In this document: in pieces, positions 16,981-24,560 of the stretch | Position numbering within the stretch: position 1 is the first letter of the stretch | Layout of the letters: each line of letters begins with the position of its first letter | Origin: Desulfosporosinus fructosivorans | GTDB lineage: Bacteria; Bacillota; Desulfitobacteriia; Desulfitobacteriales; Desulfitobacteriaceae | Assembly: GCF_004766045.1 (NCBI RefSeq) | Contig: NZ_SPQQ01000020.1 | Span: 1-54,870 of the forward strand | Length of the DNA stretch: 54,870 nt | Direction: 5' to 3' | The notes under the pieces: generated by a model | The model's input: only the letters and a program-made list of their open reading frames with translations | Databases searched by the model: none | What the model was told of the DNA's origin: nothing | Program-made: the position numbers and the translations under genes

Positions 16981-17690
16981 GTTTAGTTCGAAACAAAAAG
17001 ACTTTTTCCATCGGTCTAGTTATGATCTTGAGTTTTGTACTATGCTATGTTGGCATGATGTCCCCAAACTTCGGTAACGGCAGGAATGGTCTACAATACG
17101 CTGATGATATGTTTAACTCTTTATCTAAGGGCTCAGCCTATTTCATCAAGGACGCACAAAAAGTTGCTGATGGTCAAAAGGGAAAACCCATCAACCTTAC
17201 GATTAAAGCTTCATCTGCAGAAGACGCCGTAAAATGGGGTAAATTGTACACTACAGCAGGTGCAACTGTGACGGTTAAAGATGCTTCGGTGACCATCGAC
17301 GGAGATTATGGCAAAATCCTAGGAGCCGTCGTAGCTGACAGCGACTTCATGTATCACAATGATAGTAAAGCATTGGAAACAAAATATGGTTATGATGGCC
17401 GTGAAGCAACCAACAACTGGAACAATTCCTTAAAGAAAATTGACGCCGCACTGAAATCTAAAGCGCAGTTCCAAGAGGAATTTGACTTGGTCAAAGTTCA
17501 ACAAAAGGCACTTGAGCCAGCCTACAACTACTACGGAGTTGAAATAAAGAAGGTTAGCGAAAATACAACTGCTCTCGCCTTCCTACTCTGCTTCTACCTT
17601 ATATATACTGTGTGGTACGGCTTTGGACTGTTTTATCTCTTTGACGGCCTAGGGATAACGGTTAGTAAACCGAAAAAGAAGGCAGCTTAA
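16977..17690 (+). CDS. Membrane-anchored partner of TSUP permease 1
   Basis: A 237-aa protein with an N-terminal helix (about 10-30), an extracytoplasmic domain of about 155 residues and a second helix near 195-220, ending in a lysine-rich cytoplasmic tail (KPKKKAA). The middle contains LTIKASSAEDAVKWGKLYTT and a beta-rich stretch ATVTVKDASVTIDGD. No named family is recognised. The start codon overlaps the TSUP stop, which strongly suggests a complex: perhaps an anion-binding or gating subunit (inferred). The terminator at 17731 closes the operon. Confidence 0.8.
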   Translation: MSLVRNKKTFSIGLVMILSFVLCYVGMMSPNFGNGRNGLQYADDMFNSLSKGSAYFIKDAQKVADGQKGKPINLTIKASSAEDAVKWGKLYTTAGATVTVKDASVTIDGDYGKILGAVVADSDFMYHNDSKALETKYGYDGREATNNWNNSLKKIDAALKSKAQFQEEFDLVKVQQKALEPAYNYYGVEIKKVSENTTALAFLLCFYLIYTVWYGFGLFYLFDGLGITVSKPKKKAA

Positions 17691-17730
17691 ATAGACGTCT
17701 TTCTGTAATAGTCCAATATAATGTCTGACT

Positions 17731-17795
17731 AACCTTTTGCTACAACTAGTGGCACAAATGGAGCATCATCAGTTGTGGCAAAAGGTTTATATTTT
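17731..17795 (+). terminator. Terminator of the TSUP 1 operon
   Basis: AACCTTTTGCTACAACT pairs with AGTTGTGGCAAAAGGTT with one mismatch across a 23-base loop, then TTATATTTT. Confidence 0.65.
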
Positions 17796-17865
17796 AGCAA
17801 AAATGCATTTTTATATCCCGTATTTAGTTAGTACCGCCTTACTCTGTTAATGAGGGGATTGAGAG

Positions 17866-18492
17866 ATGTTGAAGAGAGAGTCGGGGGAAAGGGAATATCC
17901 AATTTGGATATTATTTAATCCAAAACATCCTATTAGCCATGACAATTGGACACCTGTATTAGATCAGATTCAGGACAAAGTATATAGAAAATTGAACACT
18001 AGAATTGATTCTTCGGATATTTATTTTAGGAATGCAGTTAGAGATATCAGCATTGTTCCCAATACTTTAAATTGGTGGGGACCCGAAGTAGCTAAAGAAA
18101 TTGAGATGTTCAGAGAAATTGCCTTGAAGTACAAACCTACCATTCTATTTTCATTTGGTGCCTTTGCTTTTGAATTTTTGAGGCGTGTTTATGAAATTAA
18201 ACCTGAAAAAGGACCTAAGTCTTGGAGTACTTCACTCTTAGGCGATGAATTTGAAAGATCAATGGAGAACTTTGATATTAACAAAACTAATATTATTCCC
18301 TTACTTCATCGAGTGGGGGTTAGTGCAAGCTTCCTTGACACTCAAAATTACTTCTGTAGAAAAGACAGCGAGAATTACTATCATTATGTTGGGTCTAGAT
18401 TAGCAGAAAAGATTATTGAAAACAAGGATCGTCTTAATATATGGATTAAACATTCGCCAGTTTCCAATAATGCCACCTGTATCTCACCTTAG
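17866..18492 (+). CDS. PIW-family protein of unknown function, copy 4
   Basis: A 208-aa paralogue with YPIWILFNPKHP, VLDQIQDKVYRKLNTRID, SIVPNTLNWWGPEVAKEIE, PTILFSFGAFAFEFLRRVY, KPEKGPKSW, DEFERSMENFDI and IIPLLHRV. Unlike copies 1-3 it starts at an ATG close to the first strand (GAGGGGATTGAGAG upstream), so the variable N-terminal extension of the other copies is missing. The late motif is PLLHRV; a His here is what a UDG-type HPS motif would also have, an observation that should be treated as weak. usp copy 2 follows 31 bases downstream, suggesting an operon. Confidence 0.6.
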   Translation: MLKRESGEREYPIWILFNPKHPISHDNWTPVLDQIQDKVYRKLNTRIDSSDIYFRNAVRDISIVPNTLNWWGPEVAKEIEMFREIALKYKPTILFSFGAFAFEFLRRVYEIKPEKGPKSWSTSLLGDEFERSMENFDINKTNIIPLLHRVGVSASFLDTQNYFCRKDSENYYHYVGSRLAEKIIENKDRLNIWIKHSPVSNNATCISP

Positions 18493-18523
18493 TGTTTCAT
18501 TATTTAGGAAAGGGGTATTTGAC

Positions 18524-19093
18524 ATGAACGATGCAAAGTTTAACGTGCTCCTCTACTTTGATGATTCACAGCAGGCCTTTTATGCAGCTGTTCACACTGC
18601 TAAACTATTAAAGAATATGCCCAATATGCATTTGACAGTCGTACAGGTGCGAAAAGGCTGTGAAGATTCAAAGATTACGGAATATAGTTGGATCGATACT
18701 AAAGACCTAGTAAATTGGGCCTTGGAAAAAAGTAATCAAAGGGAAAATGAATATTGGCCGATAAGCGCAACCTCGGATTGGATGAAGCGCGTTTGTGACG
18801 GATCCAATGTCTCCGTTAACCATAAATACAGTGAGATTCTTACTGAAACCAACAAATTATTTTCAGATAGAGCAAAGGACGTTAGCCATGTTGTGATTTA
18901 TTGTAATCCTGGAATTACGGATACAGTAGAGGCACTTCATGACTATGCCGCAAAAAACGCATATAATCTAATCATTATGGGTACGCGGGGACTTACTACT
19001 TTGAAAGTATTACTTTTCGGTTGCTTAGTTAATAATTCTCCCATACCAATGATGTTAATTAAGAAGCTCCCCCAAGGTTTTATTAAATACTAA
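18524..19093 (+). CDS. UspA-family protein (copy 2) with altered loop
   Basis: A 189-aa relative of the Usp proteins at 3133 and 23866. ATG 18524 follows TTTAGGAAAGGGGTATTT, the same site as copy 1. The loop GTRGLTTLKVLLFGC is present, but the next segment LAHSVLNKS of the other copies is shortened to LVNN, removing five residues next to the nucleotide site. It also carries an extra stretch around DTKDLVNWALEKSNQ. Nucleotide binding may be weakened. It sits just behind PIW copy 4, probably co-transcribed, and ends at a strong bidirectional terminator. Confidence 0.88.
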   Translation: MNDAKFNVLLYFDDSQQAFYAAVHTAKLLKNMPNMHLTVVQVRKGCEDSKITEYSWIDTKDLVNWALEKSNQRENEYWPISATSDWMKRVCDGSNVSVNHKYSEILTETNKLFSDRAKDVSHVVIYCNPGITDTVEALHDYAAKNAYNLIIMGTRGLTTLKVLLFGCLVNNSPIPMMLIKKLPQGFIKY

Positions 19094-19107
19094 TATAAGG
19101 TGTTCAA

Positions 19108-19156
19108 TAGGGCTTCCTCTCCTTAGAATGTAATTTCTAAAGGAGAGGAAGCCCTA
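19108..19156. terminator. Bidirectional terminator
   Basis: A 21-bp stem (TAGGGCTTCCTCTCCTTAGAA and its complement, with one bulged base) separates usp copy 2 from the convergent two-component system 2. Confidence 0.75.
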
Positions 19157-19274
19157 CTTCAATTTCCAAATCATTTTGAGATGAGAAGGTAAAAGCACGT
19201 GAAACAAGAGTGGAGCTTGCATTCGTACTTAGTCAAACAAGTTTACAGTGTTAAATACCGTAGTTTGCATTGAC

Positions 19275-20621
19275 CTATAACCTTATGCCATACTTTTGCA
19301 GGCGATAAAGAAGAGTCGGACGTGTAATTCCCAGATATTTAGCGGCCTTTGTCTGGTTATAATTATGCTTTTCCAAGGCTTTGATGATAAGGTGTTTTTC
19401 CAACTCTTCCAAAGTGAAACCACCCTCTGTAAGACTGATTACAGGTTCTGTAGCTTGTTCTAAACTATTGAGTAGTTCCTTGGGGAAATGTACGGGCTGA
19501 ATTTCAGAGCCCTGACACACAATAAGAGCTCTTTCGATCACGTTTTGAAGCTCTCTTATATTACCGGGCCAGTTGTAGCGGGTTAGAATTTTCATCGATT
19601 CCGAAGAAATTTTTTTACTATGGGTTGGATCAAATTTCTCTAGAAAATGATTAACCAGAAGGGGGATATCTTCTTTCCGGGATCTAAGTGGTGGCATGGT
19701 GATATGCATGACATTTAAGCGATAATAAAGGTCTTCCCTGAAGGTACCGTTGGAAATGGCCGTAGCAAGATCAATATTAGTGGTAGCAATGACTCTTACA
19801 TCTACATGAATAGTTTCAGTTCCCCCCACTCTCTCAAAACACCTTTCCTGAAGTACCCGCAGTAACTTTGCCTGCATACTGATTGGCATTTCTCCGCTCT
19901 CATCCAGGAAAATAGTACCTTTATCTGCTATCTCAAAACGTCCCTTTTTTCTACTGGTTGCCCCTGTAAAGGCACCTTTTTCATGGCCAAATAATTCGCT
20001 TTCTAAGAGCTGTTCTGGAAGAGCTGCACAGTTTACTGCTACGAAGGGCTTATCAGATCGGTTGCTTGCTTTATGTATTTCTACAGCGGCTACTTCTTTT
20101 CCAGTTCCACTTTCTCCAGTAATCAGAACAGTTGCACCAGTTTTTGCAACTTGTCTAATCAAGAGGGCAACCTCTTTCATTGCATCGCTTTGGCCGACAA
20201 TCTTTCCATATTTCTTGCCTAATTCCTGACGTAGGAAATTAACCTGGTTTTCTAAATTAGAAAGGTGTAAAGCTTGCTTAATCTGCACCTTTAATTCTTC
20301 TAGCTTAAAAGGTTTAGTAATATAATCTGTGGCCCCAATTTTCATCGCTTCTATTGCAGTGTCTATGGTTCCATGAGCAGTAATCATAATAATAGGAATA
20401 CTGGAATTGATCTTTTTTATCTCTTTTAAAACCTCAATACCGTCGATGTCCGGCATTTTCAAATCCAGTATTACCATTGAAGGTTCGGTTTCCTGGGCCA
20501 AATGGATACCTTCTAAACCTCTTGTAGCGGTTACTACCTGATAGCCTTCGTGACCTAAAGCCCTCTCGAGGGCCCAGCACATTCTTTCCTCATCGTCAAT
20601 TACTAAAATTCTCGGTGTCAA
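19275..20621 (-). CDS. Sigma-54-dependent NtrC-type response regulator (system 2)
   Basis: A 448-aa activator with the same three domains as regulator 1: receiver with Asp53 in LDLKMPDIDG, AAA+ with GESGTGKE and the canonical sigma-54 loop GAFTGA, LFLDE-type Walker B (TIFLDESGEMP), and a Fis-type helix-turn-helix (NQTKAAKYLGITRPTLLYRL). TTG 20621 is used, with ACAGGAGTGATC upstream. Its start lies 26 bases inside the 3' end of the kinase gene, so the two are coupled. The kinase promoter region also contains the sigma-54 promoter of the divergent TSUP 2 operon, the obvious target (inferred). Confidence 0.92.
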   Translation of the reverse strand: MTPRILVIDDEERMCWALERALGHEGYQVVTATRGLEGIHLAQETEPSMVILDLKMPDIDGIEVLKEIKKINSSIPIIMITAHGTIDTAIEAMKIGATDYITKPFKLEELKVQIKQALHLSNLENQVNFLRQELGKKYGKIVGQSDAMKEVALLIRQVAKTGATVLITGESGTGKEVAAVEIHKASNRSDKPFVAVNCAALPEQLLESELFGHEKGAFTGATSRKKGRFEIADKGTIFLDESGEMPISMQAKLLRVLQERCFERVGGTETIHVDVRVIATTNIDLATAISNGTFREDLYYRLNVMHITMPPLRSRKEDIPLLVNHFLEKFDPTHSKKISSESMKILTRYNWPGNIRELQNVIERALIVCQGSEIQPVHFPKELLNSLEQATEPVISLTEGGFTLEELEKHLIIKALEKHNYNQTKAAKYLGITRPTLLYRLQKYGIRL

Positions 20622-22152
20622 GAAGATCACTCCTGTCGCATAGTTTAGGTATTACAGGAAGAGAAATAATAAAAGTTGATCCTCTACCTAAGTCGCTTTC
20701 CACATCAATCGATCCACCATGCAATTTAACACTTTGATAGGATATCGATAGTCCCAGACCAGTACCTGTTTTTTTAGTTGTATAAAAGGGATCGAATATT
20801 CTCAGTTTTTCCTCTGCAGGAATGCCTTCTCCGGTATCGGAGAAGCTGATAATAACTATGCTGTCAGTTTCTTTTGTAATTATTTCTAATTTCCCTCCGT
20901 CAGGCATAGCTTCTGCGGCATTAACAATAATGTTAACAAATACTTGTTTTAGCTTTTCGGTATCTGCTAAAATTTGAGAGAGTGTGTTATCAAGTAGCAA
21001 TTCGACTCTCACCTTCTGATTTCGTAACATAGCAGCCGAAAAGGAGAGGACACTCTTGATTAAATCATTGACAGAACACTCCCTAATAGAAACTCTGGTA
21101 GGGCGTCCAAAGTCCAGTAGTTCTTGTATTTCCATGTCCTGACGGTCAACTTGCTCGTCTATGGCTTTTGTAAATTCTTCGATGCCACTCACTTGTGAGT
21201 ATTCTTGTTTCATAAGTTCAACTAAGGTTTTAATAATACCGATGGGGTTACGTAATTCATGAGCTACGCCAGTTGCTAATCGACCAAGTGCGATCAAGTG
21301 TTCAGATTGCCTGAGTTGATCTTCTAAACGTTCCTTTTCAGATAGACCTACAGCCATCCGGTTAACTGCTTGGGCCACCTCACCCAGTTCACCCGACATT
21401 TCAGGCAATAAGTGATGTATATCCTTCTCCATGCTATGTATTCCCTGTTTTAAGCGGTCGACCCCGCTGGTTAAATTTCTGATTACTATGAGGGTACCAA
21501 TCATAACTATGGTTAGTACGCCCAAGTTAAAATATCGCAGAAGCTTCCGAAAGTAACTACTTTGGTAAAAGAAGGGGTTAAGTCGTTCTCCTGCCCACAT
21601 CACTGCTACAACTTTCCCTTTTAGGACAACAGGAGAAATGTACTCTACAACCTGATCATCCCATGAACCAGAAATTCTAAAGAGTGGTTCATTACTCATC
21701 TCAGTTGCTATCAGGCCTGGTTTAGTATTGGAAAATATCTCTCTTTCTCTCTGAGCTTCTTCTTCTTTGGAGAGGTTACGATAGTTGTGTAGGAAACCAA
21801 GTACTGTAATCTTCTCTGTTCGGGGAACGTATAGACCAAAGCGAATGCCAGGATTCGCTGGTACCTGAGGATCTACGACCCGAGTAAATTCGTTATGAAG
21901 CATGGCGGTTATGATATCTTCCGGCTCTCTCCCCAGAGATTCTAGACTTTTAGAAAATTCATTATTGGTACTTTTGACCAAGGCCTCCAGTCGTTGCTCT
22001 TTGTCTAAGAAGATTACTTTATCCGTCCGTGAAGCGAAAAAGATGTCATACATTAAGGCGACTAAAGGTACAAGCATGATCGCGGCAATGATAATCACTA
22101 TTTGATTAGTTAAACTTTTTCCTTTGAAAGAAGAAAACATTATATTCTTCAT
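20596..22152 (-). CDS. Membrane sensor histidine kinase (system 2)
   Basis: A 518-aa kinase paralogous to kinase 1. Helix 1 (about 18-38), sensor domain with NPGIRFGLYVP and GFLHNYRNLS, helix 2 (about 200-220), HAMP-like linker, phospho-acceptor His in VAHELRNPIG, N-box NIIVNAAEAM, DTGEGIP and GTGLGLS. ATG 22152 follows ATAGGGGGTAGTTTT; the frame could extend 26 codons upstream but without a ribosome site. It overlaps regulator 2. The sensor shared with kinase 1 suggests recognition of similar small molecules outside the membrane. Confidence 0.92.
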   Translation of the reverse strand: MKNIMFSSFKGKSLTNQIVIIIAAIMLVPLVALMYDIFFASRTDKVIFLDKEQRLEALVKSTNNEFSKSLESLGREPEDIITAMLHNEFTRVVDPQVPANPGIRFGLYVPRTEKITVLGFLHNYRNLSKEEEAQREREIFSNTKPGLIATEMSNEPLFRISGSWDDQVVEYISPVVLKGKVVAVMWAGERLNPFFYQSSYFRKLLRYFNLGVLTIVMIGTLIVIRNLTSGVDRLKQGIHSMEKDIHHLLPEMSGELGEVAQAVNRMAVGLSEKERLEDQLRQSEHLIALGRLATGVAHELRNPIGIIKTLVELMKQEYSQVSGIEEFTKAIDEQVDRQDMEIQELLDFGRPTRVSIRECSVNDLIKSVLSFSAAMLRNQKVRVELLLDNTLSQILADTEKLKQVFVNIIVNAAEAMPDGGKLEIITKETDSIVIISFSDTGEGIPAEEKLRIFDPFYTTKKTGTGLGLSISYQSVKLHGGSIDVESDLGRGSTFIISLPVIPKLCDRSDLLDTENFSN

Positions 22153-22305
22153 AAAACTACCCCCTATTAGCGAAGAATTCAAAACTGTATGAAATGATAC
22201 ATATAATAGAAGGAAAGCTACATTTATCAAAATGCTAGAATACTTAATAAATCAGAGGATGAAGATGATATCAGCCATAATTAGGCGATCTAAAACTAAT
22301 TTTAA

Positions 22306-22337
22306 GGTGTAGCATTTGCTACACCAATTTTATTTTT
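22306..22337 (+). promoter_or_regulatory. Palindrome between kinase 2 and TSUP 2: activator site or terminator
   Basis: GGTGTAGC-ATTT-GCTACACC is a perfect 8-bp inverted repeat, followed by AATTTTATTTTT. The T-run allows a terminator reading, yet no plus-strand gene lies upstream. Its centre lies about 85 bases before the expected start of the sigma-54 promoter at 22375, a typical place for an enhancer site of an NtrC-type activator. I favour the enhancer reading, with modest confidence. Confidence 0.45.
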
Positions 22338-22374
22338 AATTAAAAGAAAGCTTGAATTAAGCGGGTTTTAGAGG

Positions 22375-22391
22375 TGGCACACTATTTGCTA
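22375..22391 (+). promoter_or_regulatory. Sigma-54 promoter of the TSUP 2 operon
   Basis: TGGCAC-N5-TTGCT is an exact match to the -24/-12 consensus, about 85 bases before the first gene of the operon and divergent from a sigma-54 two-component system. Confidence 0.85.
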
Positions 22392-22477
22392 TATAGAGAA
22401 TCATATCACACGCAAGGGAGGGAAGATATCTATTTTATGTACCTTGTAATAATACCATGTAAAGGGAGAGATTAAGA

Positions 22478-22708
22478 ATGAGTGGAGCATCAAAACCAGG
22501 TTTTTTGAGAACTGTAATTTTCCTGGCATTGGCCACTATTGCGTACCTTGGAATTTACTTTAATATCGACCAGTTAAATCAATACTTCATTAGTAAAGGA
22601 ATAATTCCTGCTTTCTGCCTATTAGGCACTGTAATTGGAATTGCTTTTCTGTATGGGACAGCGATATCTAATGTGTTAAGTCTACTCGGGTTAGAAAGCG
22701 ATCATTAG
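22478..22708 (+). CDS. Small two-helix membrane protein
   Basis: A 76-aa protein with two hydrophobic helices (about 10-27 and 42-65) and short polar ends. AAAGGGAGAG precedes ATG 22478. It is the first gene of the sigma-54 operon, 14 bases before TSUP permease 2. It may be a small subunit of that permease, the counterpart of the 237-aa partner of TSUP 1, although the two proteins do not look alike. No family is recognised. Confidence 0.8.
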   Translation: MSGASKPGFLRTVIFLALATIAYLGIYFNIDQLNQYFISKGIIPAFCLLGTVIGIAFLYGTAISNVLSLLGLESDH

Positions 22709-22722
22709 AGGGGGACTGAAAA

Positions 22723-23823
22723 ATGGCAGGAGAAACTGTTAATTTAGTCGGAGAAGTAATGAGATTTATCGACATAACCCCGAAGACAGCATTCTCAATG
22801 GCAGGGCTTGGATTTTTAGGTGGAATGTTAAGTGGTTTTATTGGGAGTGGGGGCGCTTTCATAATGACCCCTGGTATGATGGCGCTAGGAGTTCCAGGCA
22901 TCGTTGCGGTTAGCTCAAACCTTGCCCACAAATTTGGTAAAGCAATGGTTGGAGCTAGGAAACACTCTAAAATGGGTAATGTGGATATTAGATTGGGTAT
23001 TTGTATGGTCATATTTCTATTATTAGGCGTTAATATTGCAGTGTTTTTGAATAAGTATATATTCGATAGTATGGGTAAGGCTGGGTCAAATCTGTATATT
23101 AGTCTGGTATTTGTAGTTCTTTTGTCTTACCTAGCCATCTTTATTTTAAGAGATATTTTTAAACCTAGTCAAAAACATGGATCGATTCAACGCGAGGGAG
23201 TAGCTAAAAGACTTACTAAAATTAACATCCCGCCAATGATTTATTTTAGAGTAGCGAATGTTCGTGTTTCGCTATGGTTTGTTGCGCTTATTGGATTGGC
23301 AACTGGATGGTTAGCGGGTACTGTCGGTGTAGGAGGATTTATTGGAGTCCCTGCCATGATATATATTCTAGGTGTTCCAACAATGGTAGCCGCGGGTACA
23401 GAGTTATTCTTAGCAATTTTCTCAGGGGCTTCAGGCGCATTTCAGTACGCTTTGAATGGTTTTGTGGATATTCGTTTAGTGTTACTGCTGTACCTAGGTT
23501 CTCTATTGGGCCTATATATCGGAGCAAATGCCACTAAAATGGTTTCTGAATTGCAAATTAAACTGGTAATGGCTGTAGTAATTGGTATGTCCGCTATTAG
23601 CAGGGCGTTTGCCATCCCAAAATATTTAGTCGATCTTCATATGGCTAATTTGTCGGAAGGAGTTACTATGTTCCTCGACATTGCAGCCGCCATCACTCTG
23701 TATGGAGGTGCTATTATCGGGGTAATAATGATAGTACGTTACATTGTTCGATTTAAACAGGGAAAAAGGGTAGATAATCAATATCTTCGACGCTCCGAAC
23801 ACCAGGAACGAGATTCTGCATAA
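22723..23823 (+). CDS. TSUP (TauE/SafE) family anion permease 2
   Basis: A 366-aa inner-membrane protein with both TSUP half motifs: GMLSGFIGSGGAFIMTPGMM (about 34-53) and GWLAGTVGVGGFIGVPAMIY (about 194-213), each followed by the conserved helix with VSSNLAHKFGKA or AAGTELFLAIF. In the first half the usual GTD is replaced by VSSN, and the protein lacks the N-terminal signal-like segment of TSUP 1. A GAGGGGGACTGAAAA site precedes ATG 22723. It lies in an operon between the 76-aa membrane protein and usp copy 3, under the sigma-54 promoter at 22375. Confidence 0.9.
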   Translation: MAGETVNLVGEVMRFIDITPKTAFSMAGLGFLGGMLSGFIGSGGAFIMTPGMMALGVPGIVAVSSNLAHKFGKAMVGARKHSKMGNVDIRLGICMVIFLLLGVNIAVFLNKYIFDSMGKAGSNLYISLVFVVLLSYLAIFILRDIFKPSQKHGSIQREGVAKRLTKINIPPMIYFRVANVRVSLWFVALIGLATGWLAGTVGVGGFIGVPAMIYILGVPTMVAAGTELFLAIFSGASGAFQYALNGFVDIRLVLLLYLGSLLGLYIGANATKMVSELQIKLVMAVVIGMSAISRAFAIPKYLVDLHMANLSEGVTMFLDIAAAITLYGGAIIGVIMIVRYIVRFKQGKRVDNQYLRRSEHQERDSA

Positions 23824-23865
23824 GAATTGCTATGTTAAGTAAATCATTAAAAGGTGGTAACTGAG

Positions 23866-24414
23866 ATGACTAATTCTAACCCGTTAAAAGTCCTTCTTTA
23901 CTCTGATGGGTCTAAGCACTCGTTTTCTGCGGCCGTTTACACAGCCAACCTATTCTCTAATATACCTAATATGCAATTAACTGTCTTGCATATACAAGAA
24001 AATGCTGAAGGTCTCGTTGATGAAGATTACAATCTGCTAGAAACCTGGTCGAGTAAAACTCATTTGAACTGGGAGAAACACTTAGTAGCAGAAGCCGATT
24101 CTAGCAAAAAAAAGCAGTATTCTCAAATCATGACCAAAACTAAGGAAATATTTACAGAGAGAGGCCATAATGTTAAACAAAAGGTAATATACTCCAACTA
24201 CAATATTGCTGATACAGTGGAGGCGATTCTTAATTATGCAATAAATTATGGATTTGAATTAATAATTATGGGTACTCGCGGACTAACCAGTTTAAAGGGA
24301 CTGATTTACGGCAGCTTGGCACATAGCGTACTAAATAAATCTGATATACCAGTGTTACTAATTAAAAAGCTTCCCCAAGAGTTTGTCGATAGATACTGCT
24401 CAGCTGACGTTTAA
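23866..24414 (+). CDS. UspA-family protein (copy 3)
   Basis: A 182-aa protein most similar to usp copy 1. It has VLLYSDGSKHSFSAAVYTA at the N-terminus and the nucleotide loop GTRGLTSLKGLIYGSLAHS, with the classical Ser, followed by IPVLLIKKLPQEFVD. ATG 23866 is chosen behind AAAGGTGG; GTG 23854 would overlap that site. It lies 42 bases after TSUP permease 2, so it is the last gene of the sigma-54 operon. Pairing a Usp with a permease in one transcript suggests direct coupling of transport to energy state (inferred). Confidence 0.9.
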   Translation: MTNSNPLKVLLYSDGSKHSFSAAVYTANLFSNIPNMQLTVLHIQENAEGLVDEDYNLLETWSSKTHLNWEKHLVAEADSSKKKQYSQIMTKTKEIFTERGHNVKQKVIYSNYNIADTVEAILNYAINYGFELIIMGTRGLTSLKGLIYGSLAHSVLNKSDIPVLLIKKLPQEFVDRYCSADV

Positions 24415-24494
24415 CGCGTATACTACGCACTTCCTTTCTATATGAATAAGAATTACCCTTTGCAGGTATGTGGATATAAAATATGAGAGAAGAA

Positions 24495-24538
24495 AAATGC
24501 CCAGGAGAGAAAACCTTTTTCTCCTGGGCATTTAATGA
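24495..24538. terminator. Bidirectional terminator
   Basis: AAATGCCCAGGAG and CTCCTGGGCATTT form a 13-bp stem, extended inward by GA/TC, between convergent usp copy 3 and the aminopeptidase. Confidence 0.7.
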
Positions 24539-24560
24539 TTGATTCAAAAGATCGTCTTTA

